From assembly GCA_964493945.1 (NCBI GenBank), contig CAZBQG010000068.1, positions 1 to 17,860 of the forward strand: DNA of 17,860 nucleotides. Reading direction: 5' to 3'. Both the position numbers and the translations under genes were made by a program. The notes beneath the pieces are model-generated. The model made no database searches and had not been told where the DNA came from. It saw only the letters and a list, made by a program, of their open reading frames with translations. The first letter of the stretch is position 1. Each line of letters starts with the position of its first letter. Of the stretch, positions 7,349 to 14,419 are shown piece by piece. Source of the DNA: CAZBQG01 sp964493945 (GTDB taxonomy: Bacteria > Pseudomonadota > Alphaproteobacteria > Rhodospirillales > UBA2165).

Positions 7349-7396
7349 TAAACGAAAGTTCGTCAAGGATTTAAGGGAACGGCCCTGGCGGGTCAA
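7349..7396 (-). promoter_or_regulatory. Promoter plus TetR-type operator box 3, ligase gene
   Basis: On the minus strand TTGACC (7396-7391), a 17-nt spacer, TAAATC (7373-7368), one base, then TTGACGAACTTTCGTTTA (7366-7349). The geometry equals that of the promoters at 563-610 and 3641-3688. The core ACGAA-CT-TTCGT is a perfect 5-2-5 palindrome, the best of the three. The -35 overlaps the stop codon of the MarR gene (7393-7395). Confidence 0.72.
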
Positions 7397-7833
7397 TCCT
7401 CGCCGTCCGCGAAGCGCAGAATGATTTTCTTCAGATGCTCCTTGATCTCGGCCGCGTGCTCCGCGCCAAGGATCTCAATGGTCCTCATCTCGGCGCTTTC
7501 CGCCAAACCCACCAGGTCACTGATCCCGGCGCGGCCCTTGGCGCTGAGCGAAACATGAAACTTGCGCCGGTCGGCGCCATCCATCCGCTTATCGAGCAGG
7601 CCCAGCTCGGAGAGCCGTTCAACCAGCCGGGTGGTGGTCGATTGGCTACAAAAGGTCACCCGGGAAAGCTCGCCCAGCGTCAGGCTGTCCTCGTCCCACA
7701 GGCAACCCATCAGCCGCCACTGGCGCGCCGTGAAGCCCCGCTCGCGGACCGCGTCCAAATAGTCGCGGCTGATATCGTGGCTCGCCCTGGCCAGCAAGTG
7801 GGGCAAGAGCCGATCCCTAAATTTCTCCGCCAT
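7393..7833 (-). CDS. MarR-family transcriptional regulator
   Basis: A 146-residue winged-helix protein of standard MarR size. The DNA-binding core covers about residues 35-100: FTARQWRLMGCLW, LTLGELSRVTFCSQSTTTRLVERLSELGLL and the wing DGADRRKFHVSLSAKGR. ATG 7833 is preferred because AAGGGGG lies six nt upstream; an upstream in-frame start at 7962 would add 43 residues of non-family sequence crossing the promoter region. It is divergent from the 7953-12811 operon. MarR proteins of this context (BadR- and CouR-like) respond to aromatic acids or their CoA esters, and this one probably controls the divergent operon through the palindrome at 7907-7922. A cysteine in the recognition region (C64) could also allow redox sensing, though that is speculative. 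Confidence 0.93.
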   Translation of the reverse strand: MAEKFRDRLLPHLLARASHDISRDYLDAVRERGFTARQWRLMGCLWDEDSLTLGELSRVTFCSQSTTTRLVERLSELGLLDKRMDGADRRKFHVSLSAKGRAGISDLVGLAESAEMRTIEILGAEHAAEIKEHLKKIILRFADGED

Positions 7834-7885
7834 GTCGGACCCCCTTGCCCAGCATTGATCAGGAAAAGATGAAAATGCAAGTTTC

Positions 7886-7922
7886 TTGACGGAACAAAGG
7901 ATCGGTGTGAAAATAGTTTCAC
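7886..7922 (+). promoter_or_regulatory. Promoter with overlapping MarR-type palindrome
   Basis: TTGACG (7886-7891), a 17-nt spacer and an extended -10, TGTGAAAAT (7906-7914), form a plausible promoter for the rightward operon. The perfect palindrome GTGAAA-ATAG-TTTCAC (7907-7922) covers the -10 and the probable start of transcription. A looser GAAA...TTTC pair at 7871-7885 may be a second site. It lies between the divergent MarR gene and the operon, the usual place for a MarR operator. Confidence 0.6.
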
Positions 7923-7952
7923 TTTCATGTTTTTCGGAAGGGCCGCGGCAAA

Positions 7953-9299
7953 ATGGCGACATCCGTCACGGAAGTCAGGGAGAATAAAAGCCATGAGAGC
8001 CGTGTCGAGGCTGAAATCGTCGGCCGCGGCATCCGGCGGGGCGCAGCGATGTTCCGCGGCTGGTTCGATGAGCTGACCCAAATCGCCGATGAAGGCAAGG
8101 GTGCGGCCTATGTATTCGTGGTCGGCAGCTTCACCGAAATGCTCAAGACTTTCGATCTGCCGGTGACCTTCCCCGAGGTCAATTCCCTGCAGACAGCCAT
8201 CCGCCGCGTCTCGGGCGACTATCTGGAAGAGGCCGAGGATTACGGCTATTCGCCGGATATCTGCGGTTACGTTAAGGCCGACGTAGCCCTGCAGTTGAGG
8301 GGCGGCGCCCATCCCATGGGCCGCGTCCCAAAGCCGAGCATGGCCGTGCTGACCAATGGCTGCAACACCTACATCAAATGGGCCGAAATCTGGGAGCGCA
8401 CTTACGGCGTGCCCATGGTTACCATCGACATCCCCGGCACCCGTTCGCCCGAGTCCAAGAGCCTGCCGGGCAGCGAGGATTTCGCCTATGAGCAGCGCTA
8501 TCTGCTGGGCCAGATCAAGGAGCTGATCGCGGTTTGCGAGAAGGTTAGCGGCCAGAAATTCGACATCGACAAGTTCCGCGAGGTGCTGGGCCATGCCAAC
8601 CAGCTGAGCCTTTCGTGGCAACGCGTGATCGAGCTCAACCAGAACCGGCCAGCAGTCTATAATGCGATGACCGACGGCACGGTCTTCCTGGGCGTGGCCA
8701 ATGCTTTCCGCGGCCTGCCGGAAGGCGCCGAATATTTCGCCGAACTGGTCGACGAAATGGAGTACCGGGTGGCCCACGGGATCGGCATCCTGGGCCGGTC
8801 CGAGGCGGGCGAGGTGCCGGTGGAGCAGAAGTTCCGCCTCTCCATGGTGGGCACGCCCTGCTATCCCATCTTCCGCCGCTTCGACGACATGTTCGTCAAA
8901 TGGGGCGGCGTGTTCGTCAACTCGTCCTATCTGTGGTTCGGATCGGGCGGCACCTGCGCCGGCTATCTCTATGATCTGGACAACCCTCTGGAAAGCTTCG
9001 CCACCGGCCAGTTGCTGATGGCCCGCGAGGCCATGGACAGCATGTTCCACCAGTCCCTGATGATCGAGCAGACGGCCGGTGGCTACGCCATCGACGGGGT
9101 CGTCTTCCATCCCATCAAGAGCTGCCGCACGGTTTCCACCGGGATGGCCGATCAGCGCCGCCATGTGGTCGAAATGCTGGGATTGCCGACCTTGATCCTG
9201 GAAAGTGATTTCATGGACCCCCAGGTTATTTCCGAAGCCCAGATGCGCAACCGGGTGGACGCCTTTTTCGAGGGCCTGAATACACGTCAGCTTGGTTGA
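7953..9299 (+). CDS. 2-hydroxyacyl-CoA dehydratase / benzoyl-CoA reductase subunit (BcrB/BadE type)
   Basis: A 448-residue member of the HGD-D family (2-hydroxyglutaryl-CoA dehydratase / class I benzoyl-CoA reductase), whose subunits bind an iron-sulfur cluster and transfer low-potential electrons to a CoA thioester. The segment VNSLQTAIRRVSGDYLEEAEDYGYSPDICGYVKADV (76-111) fits the BcrB/BadE-like branch. Candidate cluster cysteines are C104 (DICGY), C137 (TNGCNTY) and C391 (KSCRTVS). Length fits the B subunit. No second subunit (BcrC/BadD) and no ATPase activator (BcrAD/HgdC) is found in the window. It opens the MarR-linked operon; a GGAAGG ribosome site lies 11 nt before the ATG. The reaction could be ring reduction, dehydration or another radical step. 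Confidence 0.88.
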   Translation: MATSVTEVRENKSHESRVEAEIVGRGIRRGAAMFRGWFDELTQIADEGKGAAYVFVVGSFTEMLKTFDLPVTFPEVNSLQTAIRRVSGDYLEEAEDYGYSPDICGYVKADVALQLRGGAHPMGRVPKPSMAVLTNGCNTYIKWAEIWERTYGVPMVTIDIPGTRSPESKSLPGSEDFAYEQRYLLGQIKELIAVCEKVSGQKFDIDKFREVLGHANQLSLSWQRVIELNQNRPAVYNAMTDGTVFLGVANAFRGLPEGAEYFAELVDEMEYRVAHGIGILGRSEAGEVPVEQKFRLSMVGTPCYPIFRRFDDMFVKWGGVFVNSSYLWFGSGGTCAGYLYDLDNPLESFATGQLLMAREAMDSMFHQSLMIEQTAGGYAIDGVVFHPIKSCRTVSTGMADQRRHVVEMLGLPTLILESDFMDPQVISEAQMRNRVDAFFEGLNTRQLG

Positions 9300-9356
9300 G
9301 TACGCTGGACGCCAAGCTTCGGCCAATGCTAGAAGGTGTCAGGGGGAGACAGCCAA

Positions 9357-10157
9357 ATGTCATTTTTGCAAGTGGAAAAGCGCGACCGCGTCACGCTTAT
9401 CATCATGGACCGGCCGGAACAGCGCAATGCGCTTTCCGACACGGCGCAATGCGATGAATTCGTCGAGATCTGCGCCGCCATCATGGCCGATCCTGGCTGC
9501 GCCGTTGCCATCCTGACCGGCGCCGGTCCGGCCTTCTGCGCCGGCGGCAATGTCAAGGACGTGAAGAACCGCGAAGGTTGGTACGCCGGCACACCGGCCG
9601 AGCTGCGGGACAATTACCGCAATGGAATCCAGCGCATTCCGCTAGCCCTCTATCATCTCGAAGTGCCCACCATCGCCGCCGTCAATGGCCCGGCCATGGG
9701 CGCCGGCTGCGATCTCGCCTGCATGTGCGATATGCGCATCGCCGCGGAGGAGGCCAGCTTCGCCGAGAGTTTCGTCAGGCTGGGCCTAGTTCCCGGCGAT
9801 GGCGGGGCCTGGCTTTTGCAGCGCGTTGTCGGCCTGGGCAAGGCCTCGGAGATGACCTTCACCGGTGAGCCGATTTCGGCGGCGGACGCGCTCGCATGCG
9901 GCTTGGTGCAAAAGGTGGTGCCGGGGGCCAAACTGATGGATGCAGCCTTCGACCTGGCCGGGCGCATCGCAGCCAACTCGCCTCCCGCGCTGCGCATGGC
10001 CAAGAAGCTCATGCGCGAATCCCAGCATGCAGGGCTGGGCACCATCCTTGAAATGTCAGCCGCCTTCCAGAGTCTGGCCCATCTCGGAGAGGAGCATGCG
10101 AGGGCGGTCGGGGCAGCGCCCTGGATTCCTCCCGCCAAGGGAGGCTCGGGCGAGTGA
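9357..10157 (+). CDS. Enoyl-CoA hydratase/isomerase-family protein with non-canonical active site
   Basis: A 266-residue crotonase. Landmarks are AFCAGGNVKDV (59-69), the oxyanion loop VNGPAMGAGCDLACMCD (109-125), FAESFVRLGLVPGDGGAWLL (135-154) and a normal C-terminal helical part (MTFTGEPISAADALACGLV). The two hydratase glutamates are replaced, the first by D119 and the second by F139. This matches a crotonase branch with other chemistry (isomerase, hydrolase, C-C lyase or a ring-related step), so a simple hydratase label is unsafe. ATG 9357 was chosen because AGGGGGAGA lies 8 nt upstream; the GTG at 9336 is less well placed. The gene follows the dehydratase after 57 nt, and its stop overlaps the next start as GTGA, showing tight operon coupling. 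Confidence 0.92.
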   Translation: MSFLQVEKRDRVTLIIMDRPEQRNALSDTAQCDEFVEICAAIMADPGCAVAILTGAGPAFCAGGNVKDVKNREGWYAGTPAELRDNYRNGIQRIPLALYHLEVPTIAAVNGPAMGAGCDLACMCDMRIAAEEASFAESFVRLGLVPGDGGAWLLQRVVGLGKASEMTFTGEPISAADALACGLVQKVVPGAKLMDAAFDLAGRIAANSPPALRMAKKLMRESQHAGLGTILEMSAAFQSLAHLGEEHARAVGAAPWIPPAKGGSGE

Positions 10158-11605
10158 TCGGAATAACCGCATTCGGCGCCTACATCCCGCGGCGGCGGCT
10201 CAGCCGGCAAAGTATCGTCGATGCCAATCAGTGGTTTAATCCGGCGCTGGCTTCCCAGGCCAAGGGGGAGCGCGCGGTGTGCAACTGGGACGATGACGCT
10301 CTGACCATGGCCGTCGAGGCCACCCGTGACTGCCTGAACGGCGCTCCGGTGGATGATCTCGGCGCCATTTATCTGGCGTCGACCTCGGCACCTTTTCGTG
10401 ACCGGCTGAACGCTGGCATTTTGCGCGCCGCCCTGGAGATGCCCGGCGACGTGCTGGCTCTCGATCTGGCATCGTGTCTGCGCGCCGGGACTTCCGGGCT
10501 GATCGGCGCGCTGGCCGGTCTGAACGGAGCCGAACGCCGGACGCTCTGCGTCGCTTCGGACAAACGCCGAGCGAAAGGGGGATCGGTCCAGGAACTTCGG
10601 TATGGGGATGGTGCCGCCGCCCTGCTCCTGGGCAGCGACGGCGTTCTCGCCGAATATCTGGGCGGCGGGCAGGTAGCTGAGGATTTCGTCGATCATTATC
10701 GTACGGATGATATGGAATTCGACTATGGCTGGGAGGAACGCTGGATCCGTGACGAGGGCTACCGCGAGATCATGCCCCGCGCCCTGCAGGTGATGTTCGC
10801 CGCGACCGGACTGCAACCCGGCGATGTAGATCATCTGATTGTCCCCATTGCCGCGCGGGGCGTCGCCGCCCACCTGGCCAAAACCGTCGACGTGCGGGAC
10901 GACGCGGTGCGCGATTGCCTGGCCGGCCAAGTGGGGGATTGCGGCACCGCCCATCCCCTTCTCATGCTGGCCGATCTGTTGGAAGAAGCCAAACCCGGGT
11001 GCTGCATTGTGATGCTGGGCTGGGGACAGGGCTGTGACGCCCTGGCCTTCCGTACGACGGCGGCCATCACCGGGGCTCAGCCGCGCCTCGGGGTCAAGGG
11101 CCATTTGGCCAGGCGCGTCGAGGATACCAATTATAACCGCTACCTGGCATTCAATGAGTTGATGGTCCTGGATCACGGCCTACGGGGCGAGACCGACCGG
11201 TCTACCTCGCTGAGCTCGCTTTATCGCAACCGGGAAATGATTACCGCGCTCCTCGGCGGGCGCTGCGGCCAGTGCGGGACGGCTCAGTATCCGGCCAGCG
11301 AGATATGCGTCAATCCCAACTGCCGGGCGGACGGGACCCAGGAACCCTACAGTTTCCGCGATGTCCCGGCCAGCATTCAGACCTGGACCTCAGACAGCCT
11401 GATCTATTGCCCCGATCCGCCGCAGCGCTTCGGCATGGTGGAGTTCGAGGGCGGCGGGCGCCTGATGGTTGATTTCACCGACACGGAAGAGGGCGAACTG
11501 GAGGTCGGCGCGCCGGTGCGCATGGTCTTCCGCATCAAGGAAATGGACCGGGTGCGCGGCTTTCCCAAATATTTCTGGAAGGCTGTGCCTCAAAAGGAGG
11601 CTTGA
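10154..11605 (+). CDS. HMG-CoA synthase-like (thiolase fold) protein fused to a DUF35 Zn-ribbon/OB-fold domain
   Basis: A 483-residue fusion. Residues 1-330 are a KAS III/HMG-CoA-synthase-like thiolase fold: GITAFGAYIPRRRL at the start and nucleophile C108 in ALDLASCLRAGTSGL. The glutamate and histidine of the HMG-CoA synthase triad are not seen: the Glu position reads ASTS (T77) and the HQPN-type motif reads VPIAAR. Residues 360-480 are a DUF35 domain with zinc-ribbon cysteines C371, C374, C385 and C390 followed by an OB fold (TWTSDSLIYCPDPPQRFGMVEF). The GTG start overlaps the crotonase stop. DUF35 proteins link thiolases with HMG-CoA synthase in archaea, and serve thiolase partners such as BbsA with BbsB. 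The next gene is a thiolase, so a complex is likely. The acyl substrate is unknown. Confidence 0.88.
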   Translation: MIGITAFGAYIPRRRLSRQSIVDANQWFNPALASQAKGERAVCNWDDDALTMAVEATRDCLNGAPVDDLGAIYLASTSAPFRDRLNAGILRAALEMPGDVLALDLASCLRAGTSGLIGALAGLNGAERRTLCVASDKRRAKGGSVQELRYGDGAAALLLGSDGVLAEYLGGGQVAEDFVDHYRTDDMEFDYGWEERWIRDEGYREIMPRALQVMFAATGLQPGDVDHLIVPIAARGVAAHLAKTVDVRDDAVRDCLAGQVGDCGTAHPLLMLADLLEEAKPGCCIVMLGWGQGCDALAFRTTAAITGAQPRLGVKGHLARRVEDTNYNRYLAFNELMVLDHGLRGETDRSTSLSSLYRNREMITALLGGRCGQCGTAQYPASEICVNPNCRADGTQEPYSFRDVPASIQTWTSDSLIYCPDPPQRFGMVEFEGGGRLMVDFTDTEEGELEVGAPVRMVFRIKEMDRVRGFPKYFWKAVPQKEA

Positions 11606-11608
11606 GGA

Positions 11609-12811
11609 ATGGCTGGCAGCATCAAGGACAAGGTGGCCATCCTGGGCATGGGCTGCTCGCGCTTCGGTGAACGCTGGGACATGGAGCTGGCCGGATTGGC
11701 TCTCGAGGCCTTCCGCGAATGCCTCGATGACGCGGGTATCGAGACCTCCCATATCGACGCGGTCTGGTATGCCACGGCACTGGAGGAATATCACGCCGGC
11801 AAGTCTCCCATTCCGCTGGCCACCGCCCTCCGCCTTCCCTATATCCCGGTGACCCGGGTCGAGAACCTTTGCGCTAGTGGAACCGATGCCTTTCGCGGTG
11901 CCGTCTACGGCGTGGCATCGGGGGCCGTGGAGATTGCCTTGGCCATCGGTGTGGAAAAGCTCAAGGACACCGGTTTTGGGGGTTTGCCGCAACGCGCGCG
12001 CGGCGTGACCAATGCCCTTTATTTCGCCAATTCATCGGCGCCCGGCAGTTTTGCCCAATTAGCCTCCGCCTATGAGGCGCGACACCGCATCGGGCGCGCC
12101 GACCTCAAGCAGGCCATGGCCAAGACCTCGGTCAAAAGCCATGATAATGGATCAAAAAACCCACGCGCCCACCTGCGCCGAAAGATCGATGTGGAAACGG
12201 CGGTCAAGGCCCCCATGGTCGCCGAGCCCATCGGGCTTTATGACTGCTGCGGCGTTTCCGATGGTGCGGCCTGCGCCATCGTGACCACGCCCGAGATCGC
12301 GCGGGAGCTGGGCAAGAGCAATCTGATTTCAGTGAAATCGATACAGTTGGCTGTATCCAACGGCGAGGAAGCGTCACATAACGGCTGGGACGGAAGTTAC
12401 GTGGCGACCACCCGCGCTGCCGCCCGGCGGGCCTACGACGAAGCAGGAATCGAAAATCCGCTGGACGAGATATCCATGCTCGATGTCCATGACTGCTTTT
12501 CGATCACCGAGATCGTCACCCTGGAGGATTTGCAATTGGCCGAGCCGGGGACCGCCTGGCGGCACATGCTCGACGGTGCCTTCGACGCGGATGGGCGCAT
12601 TCCCTGTCAGATTGACGGTGGCCTGAAATGCTTCGGCCATCCTATCGGAGCGTCCGGGCTGCGCATGCTCTACGAGATGTATTCCCAGCTCCTGGGCCGT
12701 GCCGGAGAACGCCAACTGGCCGACCCGCGCATCGGGCTGACCCACAATCTGGGAGGCTTCCCCCACCAGAATATCTCCAGCGTCAGCATCATCGGGCACC
12801 TGAAGGGCTGA
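11609..12811 (+). CDS. SCP2/SCP-x-type thiolase (acetyl-CoA acetyltransferase family)
   Basis: A 400-residue thiolase. The nucleophile is C88 in ENLCASGTDAFR. The histidines are H294 in DVHDCFSITE and H344 in CFGHPIGASG. The conventional C-terminal CxGGG is replaced by THNLGGFPHQN, as expected of the SCP2 branch. It would cleave a 3-oxoacyl-CoA with CoA, or condense in reverse. It starts 3 nt after the fusion gene, with AAGGAGG overlapping the previous stop. With the upstream DUF35 domain it recalls benzoylsuccinyl-CoA thiolase BbsAB and the archaeal thiolase-DUF35-HMGCS complex. Its last 23 bp overlap the 3' end of the convergent ferredoxin-NrfD gene, so no terminator fits between the two operons. 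Confidence 0.93.
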   Translation: MAGSIKDKVAILGMGCSRFGERWDMELAGLALEAFRECLDDAGIETSHIDAVWYATALEEYHAGKSPIPLATALRLPYIPVTRVENLCASGTDAFRGAVYGVASGAVEIALAIGVEKLKDTGFGGLPQRARGVTNALYFANSSAPGSFAQLASAYEARHRIGRADLKQAMAKTSVKSHDNGSKNPRAHLRRKIDVETAVKAPMVAEPIGLYDCCGVSDGAACAIVTTPEIARELGKSNLISVKSIQLAVSNGEEASHNGWDGSYVATTRAAARRAYDEAGIENPLDEISMLDVHDCFSITEIVTLEDLQLAEPGTAWRHMLDGAFDADGRIPCQIDGGLKCFGHPIGASGLRMLYEMYSQLLGRAGERQLADPRIGLTHNLGGFPHQNISSVSIIGHLKG

Positions 12812-14417
12812 ACTTGGAGGGCGCGGCCAACCTGCCCGATCCCCGGTAGGGATATTTTCCAAGAGCGAAACTCTGCTGGCGGCAGGCGCGGGTGATGACC
12901 ACCGCTTTCCATAAAAAACCACCGGCGATGGCCAATATGGCACCCAGTTCGACGACCCAGGCGGGAGCAGCCGGCCAGGCCAGATAGGCGCCGAATAAGA
13001 CCACCGGCAAGACATGACCCAAACCATGCAGCCAGGGTGTCGTCCGGGCCAGAACGGCTTGGTCCAGGGGGCCGATCCCCCAAGCCGGGGCATTGGATAG
13101 GTAACGCCGCCACAGAAAGGCATTGACCAGCACGAGCCCGATGACCCAACCCGCGGCTAATCCGGGCGGGGGCATGGTCTGGTCATAGCGGACGAAAACG
13201 ATGGCGAGCAGCGCGGCACCTTCCAAAAGGCCGGCCGCCACCAGCATCCAGGGCATTTGGGCAACCCGCCAGGCAGGGATCCCCTTGCCCGCATGCAGGA
13301 TACGGCCCTGGCAATAGAGGAAGGCGCCGGCGCCCATGGCGGCCAGCAGATGCACAAAGGGATGAGGCTGGAGCCAGTCGGCGGCGAGGGTCAGGTAGAA
13401 GACACCGACAGCATATACTTCGCGCGACATCCATGACGAATTGGGGCGCAATATGACGAAGGGTGCGCGGAATTTTCGGCCGATTTTGAGCCAGACGAAA
13501 AACAGCCCCAGCGCCATAATCCCTCCCGCCAGCATGAAGACCGTGACGAGCGAGGCGTTTCCCATGGCCGTAAACAGACCGGTCAGATAGGCGATGACCA
13601 CGGTCCCCGAACCCAGCCCCCCGAGGATGAAGTTCATCGCCGCTCGCATGTCCCAGAAGCGCTGCCGGGGACCGACCAGTGGATTGGCCGGATCGGACAT
13701 GGCATCGTCATCCCTGTCATGGACAGTGGGCGCGCGGTCCGGCACGGCCGGCGTTTCGACCAGATATCTGATCTGCGGATCATTGCCCAGTTTCTCATGC
13801 ATGCGGAAATAGTGCCCGGAAGCTGACAGTTTCGAAACCTCGCTGCCGGGGTCGTTGAAATCGCCGAATATGATCGCCTGGGAAATGCAGGAGGCGGCAC
13901 AGGCAGGACTCGCCTCGGGGGAAATACCAGGTGTAAGGCCGGCGGCCAGGCCGTCATCGACGCGCCCGGCACAGAAGGTGCATTTCTGCGCCACGCCCAG
14001 GCGTTCCCTATGGGCGACGGCTTTCTCCTGAACCGTTTCCTCACCGTAATACCATTCTTGGGTGTGGACCAGACTGCGGGCCTGGTAGGGACAGGCGAGC
14101 GCGCAGGACGCGCAGCCGATGCAGCGGTCATAGTCCATGGTTACGATGCCGTCCGTCCGTTGCCTGGTGGCGCCGGTGGGGCAGACCGGTACGCAGGATG
14201 GCTCGGCGCAATGTTGGCAGCCGACAACCAGGAAAAGGCGTTCCACATCGGGGAATTTGCCGGTCTCCACGTCCAGCACGCGGCGCCATTGAACGCCCGG
14301 CGGATTATCATTGGCCTGTTTGCAGGCAATGGTGCAGGTCTGGCAGCCGACGCAGCGGTTGATATCGATGGTCATACCCCAGCGCCGCGCGGCAGGAAGT
14401 TGGGAAAGCTCAACCAT
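12789..14417 (-). CDS. Fused four-cluster ferredoxin and NrfD/PsrC-type membrane subunit
   Basis: A 542-residue electron-transfer subunit. Residues 15-235 are a DmsB/PsrB-type ferredoxin with four [4Fe-4S] sets: C22-C25-C28-C32, C67-C70-C75-C79, C99-C102-C105-C109 and C146-C149-C173-C177. Residues 258-510 are a NrfD-like quinone-interacting membrane part with about eight hydrophobic segments (for example 262-282, 289-310, 354-372, 388-408, 420-437 and 486-507). These are normally two proteins; M240 (DDDAMSDPANP) marks the probable fusion point and could be an internal start. There is no Tat or Sec signal. The gene starts 2 nt after the Mo subunit stop, so it accepts electrons from that subunit and passes them to quinone. 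The likely analogues are PadC plus PadD or PsrBC. Confidence 0.92.
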   Translation of the reverse strand: MVELSQLPAARRWGMTIDINRCVGCQTCTIACKQANDNPPGVQWRRVLDVETGKFPDVERLFLVVGCQHCAEPSCVPVCPTGATRQRTDGIVTMDYDRCIGCASCALACPYQARSLVHTQEWYYGEETVQEKAVAHRERLGVAQKCTFCAGRVDDGLAAGLTPGISPEASPACAASCISQAIIFGDFNDPGSEVSKLSASGHYFRMHEKLGNDPQIRYLVETPAVPDRAPTVHDRDDDAMSDPANPLVGPRQRFWDMRAAMNFILGGLGSGTVVIAYLTGLFTAMGNASLVTVFMLAGGIMALGLFFVWLKIGRKFRAPFVILRPNSSWMSREVYAVGVFYLTLAADWLQPHPFVHLLAAMGAGAFLYCQGRILHAGKGIPAWRVAQMPWMLVAAGLLEGAALLAIVFVRYDQTMPPPGLAAGWVIGLVLVNAFLWRRYLSNAPAWGIGPLDQAVLARTTPWLHGLGHVLPVVLFGAYLAWPAAPAWVVELGAILAIAGGFLWKAVVITRACRQQSFALGKYPYRGSGRLAAPSKFSPSGAR

Positions 14418-14419
14418 AC

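Noticed and set aside
7834..7962. 43-residue N-terminal extension of the MarR protein
   Set aside because: It crosses the divergent promoter and palindrome, and the family starts near MAEKF with a good ribosome site.
7710..9326. Long minus-strand open frame of 538 codons
   Set aside because: It lies antisense to the dehydratase/BcrB-like gene and has no family-like motifs of its own; its last part only reads MarR sequence out of frame. A GC-rich shadow frame.
9653..11176. Minus-strand open frame of 507 codons
   Set aside because: Antisense to the crotonase and the HMGCS-DUF35 gene, both clearly coding; no recognisable domain.
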